A stretch of DNA of 64,000 nucleotides from Phytohabitans maris (lineage in GTDB: Bacteria > Actinomycetota > Actinomycetes > Mycobacteriales > Micromonosporaceae): positions 26,811 through 90,810 of the forward strand of contig NZ_JAVHUY010000042.1 of assembly GCF_031085175.1 (NCBI RefSeq), in the 5' to 3' direction. Below, piece by piece: positions 16,474-25,078 of this stretch. The notes below the pieces were generated by a model. It saw nothing but the letters and a program-made list of their open reading frames with translations, did not search any database and had not been told where the DNA came from. The position numbers and the translations under genes were made by a program. Every line of letters begins with the position of its first letter. Within the stretch, counting starts at the first letter, position 1.

Positions 16474-19400
16474 ATGAGACCCATCTGGAGGCGCGCGGCA
16501 GCGCTCGCCTCGGCCGCCACGCTGGCGCTCGGCGTGCTGTCCGTGCCGTCCGTCGCGTCCGCGGCGCCCGCACCGGTCGACCTGCCGCCCACCTGGGGCA
16601 AGAACGCGGTCAACGTGCTGGTGTTCCACGGGCCCGTCGCGGAGCAGGACGACCCCGTCACCCGCGCCGTCGCCGCGATCCGCAAGCTGGGCCGGGAGAA
16701 CGGCTTCTACGTGCACGACTCCGCCGACCCGGCGGTCTTCAACCCCACCAACCTCGCCCGGTACCGCAGCGTCGTCTTCCTCTCCGCCAACGGCGTGACG
16801 CTCGACGACACGCAGGAGGCGGCGTTCCAGGCGTACGTCAAGGGCGGCGGCGGCTTCGTCGGCGTACACGACGCGGCCCGCGCACAGCCGAGCTCGGAGT
16901 GGTTCACCGGCCTGATCGGCACCCGGCCGGCGGCGAGCCTGCCGAACGCCGAGCGGGTCGTGGAGTCCTCGGCCAGCGCCAACAACCCGCCGAACGAGAC
17001 CGTGACACAGGTCTTCGACGGCCTGACCAGTACCAAGTGGCTGGCCTTCGCCCGCAGCGGCTGGCTCGCCGGCAAGCTCGCCGCGCCGGTCGTCGTCTCC
17101 CGGTACGCGCTCACCTCGGCGAACGACTTCGCCGGCCGGGACCCGCGGGACTGGCAGCTGCAGGGCTCCACCGACGGGCAGAGCTGGACCACATTGGACA
17201 CCCGTACCGGCGAGACGTTCGCGGGCCGGTTCGAGACCAAGCAGTACACGTTCACCAACACCACGGCGTACCAGCACTACCGGCTGAACATCACCGCGAA
17301 CAGCGGCGAGTCGGCGACCCAGCTCGCCGAGCTGTGGCTGATCGGCCCGGACGCCGGCCCGCCGCCGGAGTCGACCGTGCAGCAGGCGACGGTCAGCGTC
17401 ACCGACCGGCAGCACCCGGCCAACAAGGGCCTGCCGCTCACGGTCAAGCGCGCCGACCAGTGGATCAACTGGAACCCGAGCCCGGTCGGGCGCGTGCACA
17501 CCATCGCCCAGGTGCAGGAGCACACGTACAACGCGGGGCTGAGCGGCAACGGTGCGTTCCACCCCGTCTCGTGGTGCCGTGACTACGACGGCGGCCGCTC
17601 CTTCTACACCGGCATGGGGCGCACCGAGGCGAGCTACACCAGCGACGCCCAGTTCCAGGGGCACCTGCTCGGCGCGATCCAGTGGACCGCCGGCCTGGTG
17701 CGCGGCGACTGCCAGGCGACCATCGCCAGCAACTACCGCACCGAGCGGCTGACCACCACCAACACCGCCGGGCAGCTCGACCAGATCGGTGAGCCGCACG
17801 GCCTGACCATCGCCCCGAACGGGCGGGTCTTCTACGTCGGCAAGGCCGCCTGCCCGAGCGGGCCGATCGTCGACTGGAACGACCCGAACGTGGGCAAGGG
17901 CTGCGGCACCATCCACCAGTGGGACCCGCAGACCAAGCAGGTCAAGCTCCTGACCACGCTCGAGGTCATGGGCAACCGGGGCAGCGGCAGCGAGCTGGTC
18001 AAGAACGAGGAGGGCCTGCTCGGCATCACGCTCGACCCGACGTTCGCCGAGAACGGCTGGATGTACGTGTACTGGATGCCGCACGCCTCCATCGACCGGG
18101 AGAAGCGGATCGGCAAGCGCACCGTCTCGCGGTTCACGTACAACGCGGCCGCGTCGACGATCGACCTGAGCAGCCGCAAGGACCTGCTCTCCTGGGACGT
18201 GCAGATCCACAGCTGCTGCCACGCCGGTGGCGGCATGACCTTCGACGAGTCCGGCAACCTCTACATCGGCAGCGGTGACAGCAACTCCTCCGGCGGCTCG
18301 GACGGCTACTCCGGCAACAACTGGACCCAGGAGTTCGCCGGCACCTCGTTCCAGGACGCCCGCCGCACCGCCGGCAACACGAACGACCTCAACGGCAAGA
18401 TCATCCGGATCCACCCGGAGGCCGACGGGACGTACACGATCCCCGAGGGCAACCTCTTCACCGGCCAGGAGGAGGGCGGCGGCAAGACCCGCCCGGAGAT
18501 CTACGTGATGGGCGTGCGCAACATCGCCCGGATCGCCTGGGACCCGGTGAACGACTGGCTGACCGCCGCCTGGGTCGGACCGGACGCGGGCGCGCCGAGC
18601 CCGGAGCTGGGCCCGGCGAAGTACGAGACCGCGACCATCATCACGTCGGCGGGCAACCACGGCTGGCCGTACTGCATGGGCAACCGGCAGCCGTACCGCG
18701 ACCGGTCGAACACCGACGCCACGGTGCTGACCGGCTGGTACGACTGCGACAACCCGAAGAACGAGTCGCCGCGCAACACCGGTCTGGTCAACCTGCCGCC
18801 GATCCGCGACAACATGATCTGGTACTCGCCGCAGGGCGGTGGCCCGGTCTTCCCGGAGCGGAGCGACGGCAGCGGCATCCCGACCTACGTGCAGTCGCAG
18901 TCCACGTACACCATGCCGTACCTGACCGGTGGCGGGCAGGCGGTCATGGACGGCCCGACCTACCACCGCTCCAATGTGGACACGAACAGCGGCGTTGCGT
19001 GGCCGGCGTACTGGGACGACAAGTGGTTCATCGGTGACCAGTCCAACGGCAACAACCGCGTCGCCATCACGGTCAACCCGGACACGGTCGCCCAGGCCGG
19101 CGCACCGGCGTTCGCCGAGGACCTGAAGCCGTACATCGTGCCCGGCAACGCGGACAACCAGCTCGACTCCTGGATGGACGCCAAGTTCGGGCCGGACGGC
19201 GCGCTGTACCTGCTCGACTACGCGGACGGCTTCTTCAGCCTGCACGCCCGCCAGAAGCTGAACCGCGTCGTGTACCAGGGCGGTCCGGCCACCCCGCACC
19301 CGAGCCTGGCGACGGCGCGCTCGGTGGCGCAGGCCCAGCCGCGGACGGTCTCGTTCTCGGCCGCGAAGGCCGGCGGCGTGGCCTGGGAGTGGGACTTCGG

Positions 19401-20439
19401 TGACGGCACCAACAAGTCGACGGCGCCGCACCCGACCCACACCTACAAGCGGTACGGCACGTTCGAGGCGACGCTGAAGGTCACGTACGCCGACGGCCAG
19501 GTCGTCACCGCCAAGATCCCGGTGAACGCCGGGTGTGCCGCGCCGGACGCCCGGTCGACGGTCCAGCTCCTCGAGATCGAGACAGGTGTCGCCAACCGGG
19601 TCGCCGGCGGCGGCTGCACGATCAACGACCTGATCGACGACGAGGGCAACTGGCCCAACCACAACGAGTTCGTCAACCACCTCGACGAGGTGCTGGCCGA
19701 GCTTACCGCGGCGCACGTGATCGACAACCGCGAGTCCGGCGTGATCCGCCGGGCCGGGGCGCAGTCGGCGATCGGGTCGATCCCCGGGTACAAGAGCATC
19801 TTCGACGGCACGGCGTACTCGCTCTCCGGATGGCGCCAGGCCCCCAGCGGGTCGTTCCAGGTGCGGCCGGACGGCACGATGCGCACCCAGGGCGGTCTCG
19901 GCATGCTCTGGTACGCCGACCAGCAGTTCGCCGACTACTCGATCAGGTTGCAGTTCCGGGACGTGTCGCCGGAGGGCACGCGCGCCAACAGCGGTGTGTT
20001 CGTCCGCTTCCCGGACCCGCGCACACCGCTGGCGCAACGGCCCCCGGGCAGCTGCGGCACGGTCGGTTCGGCGGCCTCCTCACCCGCCTGGGTGGCGATC
20101 TTCTGCGGGCACGAGATCCAGCTGTACGACGGCGACACGGGTGAGCCGCAGAAGACCGGGTCGGTGTACAACTTCGACCCGAACAACCTGGCCCAGTCCG
20201 GCGCCAGCGCGAAGAACGTCTGGAACGACTACGAGATCAAGGTGGAGGGCCAGCACTACACGATCATCCGGAACGGTGTCGTGATCAACGAGTTCGACAA
20301 CACGCCCGGCAAGCAGTCGTCCCGCGCGGGCGACCCGCCGACGGACCTGCGGCAGTTCCTCAGCGGGTTCATCGGGCTGCAGAACCACGGCACCAACGAC
20401 CTGATGGAGTTCCGCAACGTGCGCGTGCGCGAGCTCTAG
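16474..20439 (+). CDS. Secreted ThuA / discoidin / PQQ-type sugar dehydrogenase / PKD / DUF1080 protein
   Basis: A 1321-residue exported protein with a signal peptide cleaved near residue 30. Domains in order: ThuA-like fold (about 40-155) interrupted by an F5/8 type C (CBM32-like) module (about 158-292), with ThuA resuming to about 415; a glucose/sorbosone dehydrogenase beta-propeller (about 418-930; EPHGLTIAPNGRVFYVGK, HSCCHAGGGMTF, NTNDLNGKIIRIHP, RPEIYVMGVRN); a PKD domain (about 946-1015; WEWDFGDGT); a Cys-framed domain (about 1020-1115); and a C-terminal DUF1080 hydrolase (about 1125-1321). The propeller family uses PQQ to oxidise sugars; ThuA and DUF1080 families are tied to 3-keto-sugar metabolism. 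It starts 16 bp after the multicopper oxidase, so the three genes form one operon. Confidence 0.88.
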   Translation: MRPIWRRAAALASAATLALGVLSVPSVASAAPAPVDLPPTWGKNAVNVLVFHGPVAEQDDPVTRAVAAIRKLGRENGFYVHDSADPAVFNPTNLARYRSVVFLSANGVTLDDTQEAAFQAYVKGGGGFVGVHDAARAQPSSEWFTGLIGTRPAASLPNAERVVESSASANNPPNETVTQVFDGLTSTKWLAFARSGWLAGKLAAPVVVSRYALTSANDFAGRDPRDWQLQGSTDGQSWTTLDTRTGETFAGRFETKQYTFTNTTAYQHYRLNITANSGESATQLAELWLIGPDAGPPPESTVQQATVSVTDRQHPANKGLPLTVKRADQWINWNPSPVGRVHTIAQVQEHTYNAGLSGNGAFHPVSWCRDYDGGRSFYTGMGRTEASYTSDAQFQGHLLGAIQWTAGLVRGDCQATIASNYRTERLTTTNTAGQLDQIGEPHGLTIAPNGRVFYVGKAACPSGPIVDWNDPNVGKGCGTIHQWDPQTKQVKLLTTLEVMGNRGSGSELVKNEEGLLGITLDPTFAENGWMYVYWMPHASIDREKRIGKRTVSRFTYNAAASTIDLSSRKDLLSWDVQIHSCCHAGGGMTFDESGNLYIGSGDSNSSGGSDGYSGNNWTQEFAGTSFQDARRTAGNTNDLNGKIIRIHPEADGTYTIPEGNLFTGQEEGGGKTRPEIYVMGVRNIARIAWDPVNDWLTAAWVGPDAGAPSPELGPAKYETATIITSAGNHGWPYCMGNRQPYRDRSNTDATVLTGWYDCDNPKNESPRNTGLVNLPPIRDNMIWYSPQGGGPVFPERSDGSGIPTYVQSQSTYTMPYLTGGGQAVMDGPTYHRSNVDTNSGVAWPAYWDDKWFIGDQSNGNNRVAITVNPDTVAQAGAPAFAEDLKPYIVPGNADNQLDSWMDAKFGPDGALYLLDYADGFFSLHARQKLNRVVYQGGPATPHPSLATARSVAQAQPRTVSFSAAKAGGVAWEWDFGDGTNKSTAPHPTHTYKRYGTFEATLKVTYADGQVVTAKIPVNAGCAAPDARSTVQLLEIETGVANRVAGGGCTINDLIDDEGNWPNHNEFVNHLDEVLAELTAAHVIDNRESGVIRRAGAQSAIGSIPGYKSIFDGTAYSLSGWRQAPSGSFQVRPDGTMRTQGGLGMLWYADQQFADYSIRLQFRDVSPEGTRANSGVFVRFPDPRTPLAQRPPGSCGTVGSAASSPAWVAIFCGHEIQLYDGDTGEPQKTGSVYNFDPNNLAQSGASAKNVWNDYEIKVEGQHYTIIRNGVVINEFDNTPGKQSSRAGDPPTDLRQFLSGFIGLQNHGTNDLMEFRNVRVREL

Positions 20440-20456
20440 TACCGGGGTTCTGGGGT

Positions 20457-20563
20457 CGGGGGGCCCCCGCCCCCCCCCCCCGGGGGGGGGGGCGGGGGGG
20501 GGGGGGGCGGGGGGCCGGGGGGGGGGGGGCCCCCCCCCCCCCCCCCGGGGGGGGCGGGGCCCC
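20457..20563. other. G/C homopolymer tract, probable assembly artefact
   Basis: About 105 bp made almost only of runs of G or C up to 18 long, lying between the converging operon and metallophosphoesterase gene. Nothing similar occurs in coding DNA of the window, but the last 25 bases of the window look the same. Base-calling failure at a strong hairpin or repeat is the simplest reading. Confidence 0.6.
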
Positions 20564-20582
20564 CGTCGTCTGTGGACCGCGG

Positions 20583-20703
20583 CCAGTGAGGCCGCGGGAA
20601 CGCACCCAAGAAGACGCTCCGCTGCGCTCCACGTTTCCCCGGGGCCCCCGCGCAACGGTCCGGACCACCGCGGACGTCGCGGTAGCCCAAGTCTTTCTTG
20701 TGC
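20583..20703 (-). repeat. Partial copy of the dispersed modular repeat
   Basis: On the minus strand this holds the core module (20652-20688 with GGTCCGGACC) and the module CGCTCCGCTGCGCTCCACG (about 20614-20632), which is repeated almost base for base at 53063-53092. It adjoins the G/C tract, which may hide the rest of the element. Confidence 0.65.
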
Positions 20704-20705
20704 CT

Positions 20706-21902
20706 CTAGTCCGCTTGCTTCTGATTCGCTCGGAGGGTGAGCAGCGTGATCTCGCTGCGGGCGAATATCCGCAGCGGCGGGCCCCAGAAGCCGGCGCCGT
20801 TGCTCGTGTACAGCTGGGTGCGCGCGCCGTGCCGGGAGAGCCCGCCGACGGTCGGCTGGTCGAGCCGCACCAGGTAGTGGAACGGCCAGATCTGCCCGCC
20901 GTGCGTGTGCCCGGACAGCTGCAGGTCGACGCCGTGCGCGACGGCCGCGGCGACCTGCTTCGGCTGGTGGGCCAGGAGCAGCACGGGCAGCCGCGGGTCG
21001 GCCCCGGCGAGCGCGGCCGCGTGGTCCGCGCGGTGCCCGGCCAGCCCGGAACCGGCCGCGGTCCGGTCGTCGACCCCGGCCACCACGAGCCGGTCGCCGC
21101 CCCGCTCGACCACGAGGTGCCGGTTGTGCAGCGCCTCCCAGCCCAGCTCCCGCATGTGACCGAGCCACGCCTCGGCCTCGCCGAAGTACTCGTGGTTGCC
21201 GGTCACGTACGCCCGGGCCAGCCGCGCCCGCACCGCGCCGAGCGGCGCCGCCTGCTCCCGCCGCTGGTCGACACCGCCGTCCGCGATGTCGCCGGTGTGG
21301 CAGACCACGTCGGCGTCCAGCCCGTTGACGACCTCGGTCACCCGGTGCGACCAGCGCGCCCGGTCGATCGGCCCGTAGTGGGTGTCGGTGAGCAGCACGA
21401 CCCGCAGCCCGTCCAGCCCGGCGCCGAGCCGGGGGATCGCGACCTCGACCCGCTTGACCCGCGGCACCCGCATCGCCTCGACGTAACCCCAGGCCACGAG
21501 CACGGCCGAGACGCCGAGGACCGCGCCGGTCACCGCCCGCGACCGCGCCGGGTCCGCGACACCGGCGGCCGCGAGGGCGAGGCGCAGCACGTTGCCGGCG
21601 ACGGCCCAGACGAAGAGCACCCAGACGACTCCGAGCAGCGTGTCGCCCGCCACGGCCGCCGCGTCGAGGCGGCGCGGTCCGTGGCCGAGGACCATGAGCG
21701 CCGGGAACGCCAGCAGCGCCACCGCGAACAGCGTCGTGCCGGCCACGGCGACCCCGGTCGGCCAGGCCGCGCCCGAGGCGACGAGGGTCCACCAGGGGAC
21801 GCCGAAGAGCAGGAGCAGGATCGCGGTCAGGATCGCCCCGAACCGGAGGGCACGCGCCCACCGCCGGGCAGGTGCCGCCTCCACCGCCTCACTGACCGCC
21901 AC
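20706..21902 (-). CDS. Membrane-anchored metallophosphoesterase
   Basis: A 398-residue calcineurin-like phosphoesterase. The N-terminal 150 residues contain four hydrophobic helices (about 20-40, 48-70, 85-110, 125-145). The soluble domain carries the dimetal signature in order: LLTDTHYG, HTGDIADG, VTGNHEY, LLLAHQP and SGHTHGGQIWP. Proteins of this form resemble YkuE/YaeI-type enzymes, in which phospholipid-headgroup or UDP-sugar-lipid hydrolysis has been proposed; the substrate here is not known. Its 3' end abuts a repeat element. Confidence 0.88.
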   Translation of the reverse strand: MAVSEAVEAAPARRWARALRFGAILTAILLLLFGVPWWTLVASGAAWPTGVAVAGTTLFAVALLAFPALMVLGHGPRRLDAAAVAGDTLLGVVWVLFVWAVAGNVLRLALAAAGVADPARSRAVTGAVLGVSAVLVAWGYVEAMRVPRVKRVEVAIPRLGAGLDGLRVVLLTDTHYGPIDRARWSHRVTEVVNGLDADVVCHTGDIADGGVDQRREQAAPLGAVRARLARAYVTGNHEYFGEAEAWLGHMRELGWEALHNRHLVVERGGDRLVVAGVDDRTAAGSGLAGHRADHAAALAGADPRLPVLLLAHQPKQVAAAVAHGVDLQLSGHTHGGQIWPFHYLVRLDQPTVGGLSRHGARTQLYTSNGAGFWGPPLRIFARSEITLLTLRANQKQAD

Positions 21903-22245
21903 GCGTGTACTCCTCGGTCGCCGGTCGTCCGTCGTCAGTGCAGCATGACACCGGTACGGCGGCCCCGACCAACGCCGCGACGGCGGTGGCTCTCAGCCCA
22001 GACTCAGGAAGTGGCAGACCGCGGCGTCGTGGATCGGCGTGACCGCGCGTGCCGCTCCTCACGGTGACCGCGCTCACGGTCGCCGTGGTGCTGCGGTGGC
22101 GGTGGCCGTGGTGGCGGTGGCCGTGCGGTACGCCGTGCCCTTGCTCCAGCGCGACCCGGACGGCGCGGCGACCGGCTCGGCCTCGCCGCCGCGGTGGCCT
22201 GCGTGCTCGGCCGGACCGCGGTCGGCGACCCGCACGGGGGTGCCG
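21903..22245. other. 343-bp gap, no supported gene
   Basis: The stretch includes a short GGTGGCGGTGGCC-type simple repeat near 22095-22125. A minus-strand frame ending at the TGA rc of 21996-21998 reads TPIHDAAVCHFLSLG, which looks protein-like, but it is closed by a stop within about 25 codons upstream, so at most it is a gene remnant. Confidence 0.3.
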
Positions 22246-22641
22246 CTACGGGCGGTGCCGTCCGAACACCAGGCAGAACGGGTGGCCCACCGGGTCCGCG
22301 AAGACGCGGTAGCGGCCCTCCAACTCGCCCGGCAGCCGCTTCGCGCCGAGGGCCAGCACCGCCCGCTCCGCCGCGTCCACGTCGTCGACGCGGATGTCCA
22401 GGTGCAGCTGCTGCGGCCGCCGCGGATCGCCCCAGACCGGCGCGGTCCAATGCGGGACACGTTGAAACGCCAGCTGGCGGGCACCCGGTTCGGCGCCGAT
22501 GACGACCCAGTCGTCGCTCTCCTCGTTGACGCGCATGCCCAGGACCGCGGCGTAGAAGGCGGCGAGCGCGCGGGGATCTGGACAGTCGAGCACCGTCTTC
22601 TCCAAACGACCGATCACCACCCGATACTGGCACTCCTCCAT
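22246..22641 (-). CDS. VOC-family (glyoxalase/bleomycin-resistance fold) protein
   Basis: A 131-residue single-unit VOC protein of the actinobacterial group that begins VIGRLEKTVLDCPDPRALAAFY and contains QLHLDIRVDDVDAAE and PVGHPFCLVF. The pattern of paired beta-alpha-beta-beta-beta units is clear, with His and Glu-type metal ligands plausible in HLDI and GHPF. The ATG at 22641 is followed at once by GGAGGAG, which looks like a ribosome binding site for one of the tandem GTG codons at 22620 and 22617, so the true protein may be 7-8 residues shorter. Substrate unknown. Confidence 0.8.
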   Translation of the reverse strand: MEECQYRVVIGRLEKTVLDCPDPRALAAFYAAVLGMRVNEESDDWVVIGAEPGARQLAFQRVPHWTAPVWGDPRRPQQLHLDIRVDDVDAAERAVLALGAKRLPGELEGRYRVFADPVGHPFCLVFGRHRP

Positions 22642-23109
22642 CCCGCACCGCCTCGCCCAGCGGGTGCCGCATCGCATGGGGGCGACGCGTCGCTGGCCTG
22701 CTCGGCCACCTGCCAACCCACTGGCTATCCACATCGGACAGCGACCCGAGCAAGGAACGCACGCGCATGCCGGCGCGGCTCCACCCTGCGGAATTGGCCC
22801 GCGAACCCGGTGTCGAACTCGGCCAGCCACTCCTGAACGGCTAGTCTCTGCCGGGCGGCTTCCGCGTGATCTCGGCGGCGCCGGCTATGTCGAGGACACG
22901 GCGTGGCCCGCCTGCTCCGACCTGCGCGACGTGGCCGCCGACCCGAACGCACCCGCCGTGGTCGCCGGGTTGTCTCCACAAGCCCATCGATGGCGCCCCG
23001 GCGCCCACCGCGCCTGGCGCCACGCCGACCAGTCCGACCGGCCCGCGGCATCGTCGGCGACCATCTACCCAAACGAATCCCCGGGCTGTCGCACGAGGAG
23101 TCGGTCACC
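22642..23109. other. 468-bp gap, possibly decayed coding DNA
   Basis: Short overlapping frames exist on both strands but none has convincing start, codon pattern and length. A plus-strand frame containing DLRDVAADPNAPAVVAGL near 22920-22975 looks protein-like and may be the end of a lost gene. This gap begins the remnant-rich stretch that continues to about 25.8 kb. Confidence 0.3.
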
Positions 23110-23661
23110 ATGACATTGGAAGAGTCCGAAGCTCATCAAGCGGTCGAGCACCAAGACCTGCCCCGGCCGCGTGACCTCCTCGACGCCGGCCACGACGTCG
23201 AAGACGACTGCGGCGACGGGTGGACCCTGCTGCGCCATGCCATCGACGTAGAGCACGAGGGGCACGTCCAGACCGGCGAACCGCTACACGCCGACGTCAC
23301 GGCGTTCCTGCTCGCTCGGGGCGCCGACCCGATGCGCCGCTGCAACGGCGTGCCGGTCGTAGAGGAAGCCGCGATGCGCGGGCACTGGCTCGCCGTGGAC
23401 CGGATGCGGACGGACGCGACTACCGCCTTCGCCCCGTCCGCACGTGACATCGACAATCCATTCACCAAAGCAAGACCGCAAACCCACGCCTCGCCCCGCC
23501 AATGGCCTGGTCTGTCACGTCCGGTGGTGGTAGAGGTTGCGGCGGGGACGTTGTCGCTGGTCGACGTAGGAGGGTGGGATGAACTCGGGCCGTGCGTCAG
23601 TGGCGAGTTGGACGGTCCAGTGTCCACGGTGGACGACACGGTGGTGGTAGCCGCAGAGTAG
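23110..23661 (+). CDS. Ankyrin-repeat-like protein, probably disrupted at its 3' end
   Basis: From the ATG at 23110 the reading frame gives about 110 residues that look like two to three ankyrin repeats: RDLLDAGHDVEDDCGDGWTLLRHA, then VTAFLLARGADPMRRCNGVPVVEEAAMRGHWLAVD (described here by their key consensus residues LLxxGADP and AAxxGH). After about 23430 the similarity stops and the frame runs on into the antisense of the HNH gene (overlap 23515-23661), so the tail is probably not original. GAGGAG lies about 10 nt before the ATG. A truncated or frameshifted gene is likelier than an intact one. Confidence 0.45.
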   Translation: MTLEESEAHQAVEHQDLPRPRDLLDAGHDVEDDCGDGWTLLRHAIDVEHEGHVQTGEPLHADVTAFLLARGADPMRRCNGVPVVEEAAMRGHWLAVDRMRTDATTAFAPSARDIDNPFTKARPQTHASPRQWPGLSRPVVVEVAAGTLSLVDVGGWDELGPCVSGELDGPVSTVDDTVVVAAE

Positions 23662-24765
23662 GACGCTGTTGTCCAGGGTGGTGGGTCCGCCGTCGACCCA
23701 GGGGCGGATGTGGTGTGCGTGGCACCAGCGGGGTGGTCGGTCACAGCCGGGGAAGGCGCAGCCGCGGTCGCGTAGTTCCAGCGCGCGGCGTAGTGGTCCG
23801 GTGATCAGCCGGCGGGTGCGGCCCAGGTCGAGGATTTGCCCGTCGCCGCCGAGCACGGCGGGGAGGATGTGGGCGTCGCAGGCGAGCCGGCGGACCTGTT
23901 CGGGGCTGAGCTGTCCGCCGGTGTCCAGGGTGCCGACACCGAGTTGTTGGTGGAGTAGGTCGTAGGGGACGGTGACCACCACGTGCGGCCGCTGCCCGCC
24001 GTTGTCGGGCAACGAGTCGGTGCGGGTGGCCAGGTCGCAGACCTCGACCAGGGCGTCGGCGCGGCGTTGGGCGGGGGTGCGGGGCTCATGGTCGTGGCGG
24101 GGTGCGCACAACGGGTCCAGGGCGGCGTTGACGGTGGCGGCGGCGGTTTCGTCGAGCCAGCCGGTGAGTCGGACCCGACCGTCACCTTGGCGGGTCAGGT
24201 GCAGCGCGCGGGTTTGCTGGGCTCGGGCTTCCAGGCGTTGTAGGGCGGCGGCGTCTGCGGCGTCGGCTATTTCGGGTGCGACGTGGAAGAGGATCCGCTG
24301 CCCGGCTTTGCGCAGGATGGTGGGCTCGTAGCGGCTGGCCTGCCCGATCAGCACCGCCTCGGCCTCGTCGACCAACGGCGGGCCGAGGTCGGCGGGCAGA
24401 TCCGCCAGCGCGGCGGCTACCACAGTGGCCTGCTCCACGTTGACCGCGGCGCAGGCGAGGGCGGTGTCGAGGGCGGGGCGTTGGTCGAGGGCGTGGGCCA
24501 GGTCGACGAGGCGTTTGGCGGCGTGGATGCTGATCCGCAGATGCTCACGCAGCCACTGGACGGTGCCCGACGCGTGCTGGGCGACGGGTAGGCCACGGCC
24601 GTCGATTTCCCGAACCAGATGCACCTGCACCGCGGCAACGGTCGCGGTGATTTGGTGGATGGTGTCCAGAGAATCGACTAGCGCGGTGTCGGAAAGCGGC
24701 CAGGTCGGCGCGTCGGCGCATTTACCGGCGAGCGTTTGAAGCTCTGCCAACACGTCGACCAACAC
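23515..24765 (-). CDS. DUF222 / HNH endonuclease-like protein (13E12 repeat family)
   Basis: A 416-residue protein of the abundant actinobacterial DUF222-HNH family. The GTG has GGGAGAA upstream. Residues about 10-300 are the helical DUF222 region; residues about 325-390 are the HNH nuclease, with CAFPGCDRPPRWCHAHH, DGGPT, DN and CGYHHRVVH supplying the zinc cysteines and the catalytic His/Asn/His. In mycobacteria this family is tied to REP13E12 mobile repeats. Together with the decayed genes on both sides it suggests a small transferred segment. Confidence 0.88.
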   Translation of the reverse strand: MLVDVLAELQTLAGKCADAPTWPLSDTALVDSLDTIHQITATVAAVQVHLVREIDGRGLPVAQHASGTVQWLREHLRISIHAAKRLVDLAHALDQRPALDTALACAAVNVEQATVVAAALADLPADLGPPLVDEAEAVLIGQASRYEPTILRKAGQRILFHVAPEIADAADAAALQRLEARAQQTRALHLTRQGDGRVRLTGWLDETAAATVNAALDPLCAPRHDHEPRTPAQRRADALVEVCDLATRTDSLPDNGGQRPHVVVTVPYDLLHQQLGVGTLDTGGQLSPEQVRRLACDAHILPAVLGGDGQILDLGRTRRLITGPLRRALELRDRGCAFPGCDRPPRWCHAHHIRPWVDGGPTTLDNSVLLCGYHHRVVHRGHWTVQLATDARPEFIPPSYVDQRQRPRRNLYHHRT

Positions 24766-25078
24766 TCATTGATTCTCCCTCACCCACACCCAAGACCACC
24801 AGTCATATTCGTCGATCAAGGGAAATTGGTTACGCCTTTCGCTCATAAAATGAATGGGGCCGAGTGTCACGTGTGGGATGAACGCCAACTATGCGCGGAA
24901 GCAGAAAAACAATACCAGGAGCTGTAAGCGGCCCGAGAAACAAGGAGCCATTTCCAACCTGATCTGGGGCGGTGATCAGGGTGGGTGGTGGTGGCGTGTC
25001 GATCGTCTACATGAGACGAGTCTCCCGGTAGGACTGCGGGTTGTCGAAGCCTGCATTTCCGCGTCCCAAGGAGCCTCG
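24766..25078. other. 313-bp AT-richer gap before the transposase remnant
   Basis: The DNA here, especially 24780-24930, is clearly less GC-rich than the rest of the window. No gene is supported, although an open frame runs through into the transposase. GAGACGAGTCTC (25013-25024) is a short inverted repeat that could belong to the left end of the insertion sequence. Confidence 0.35.
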
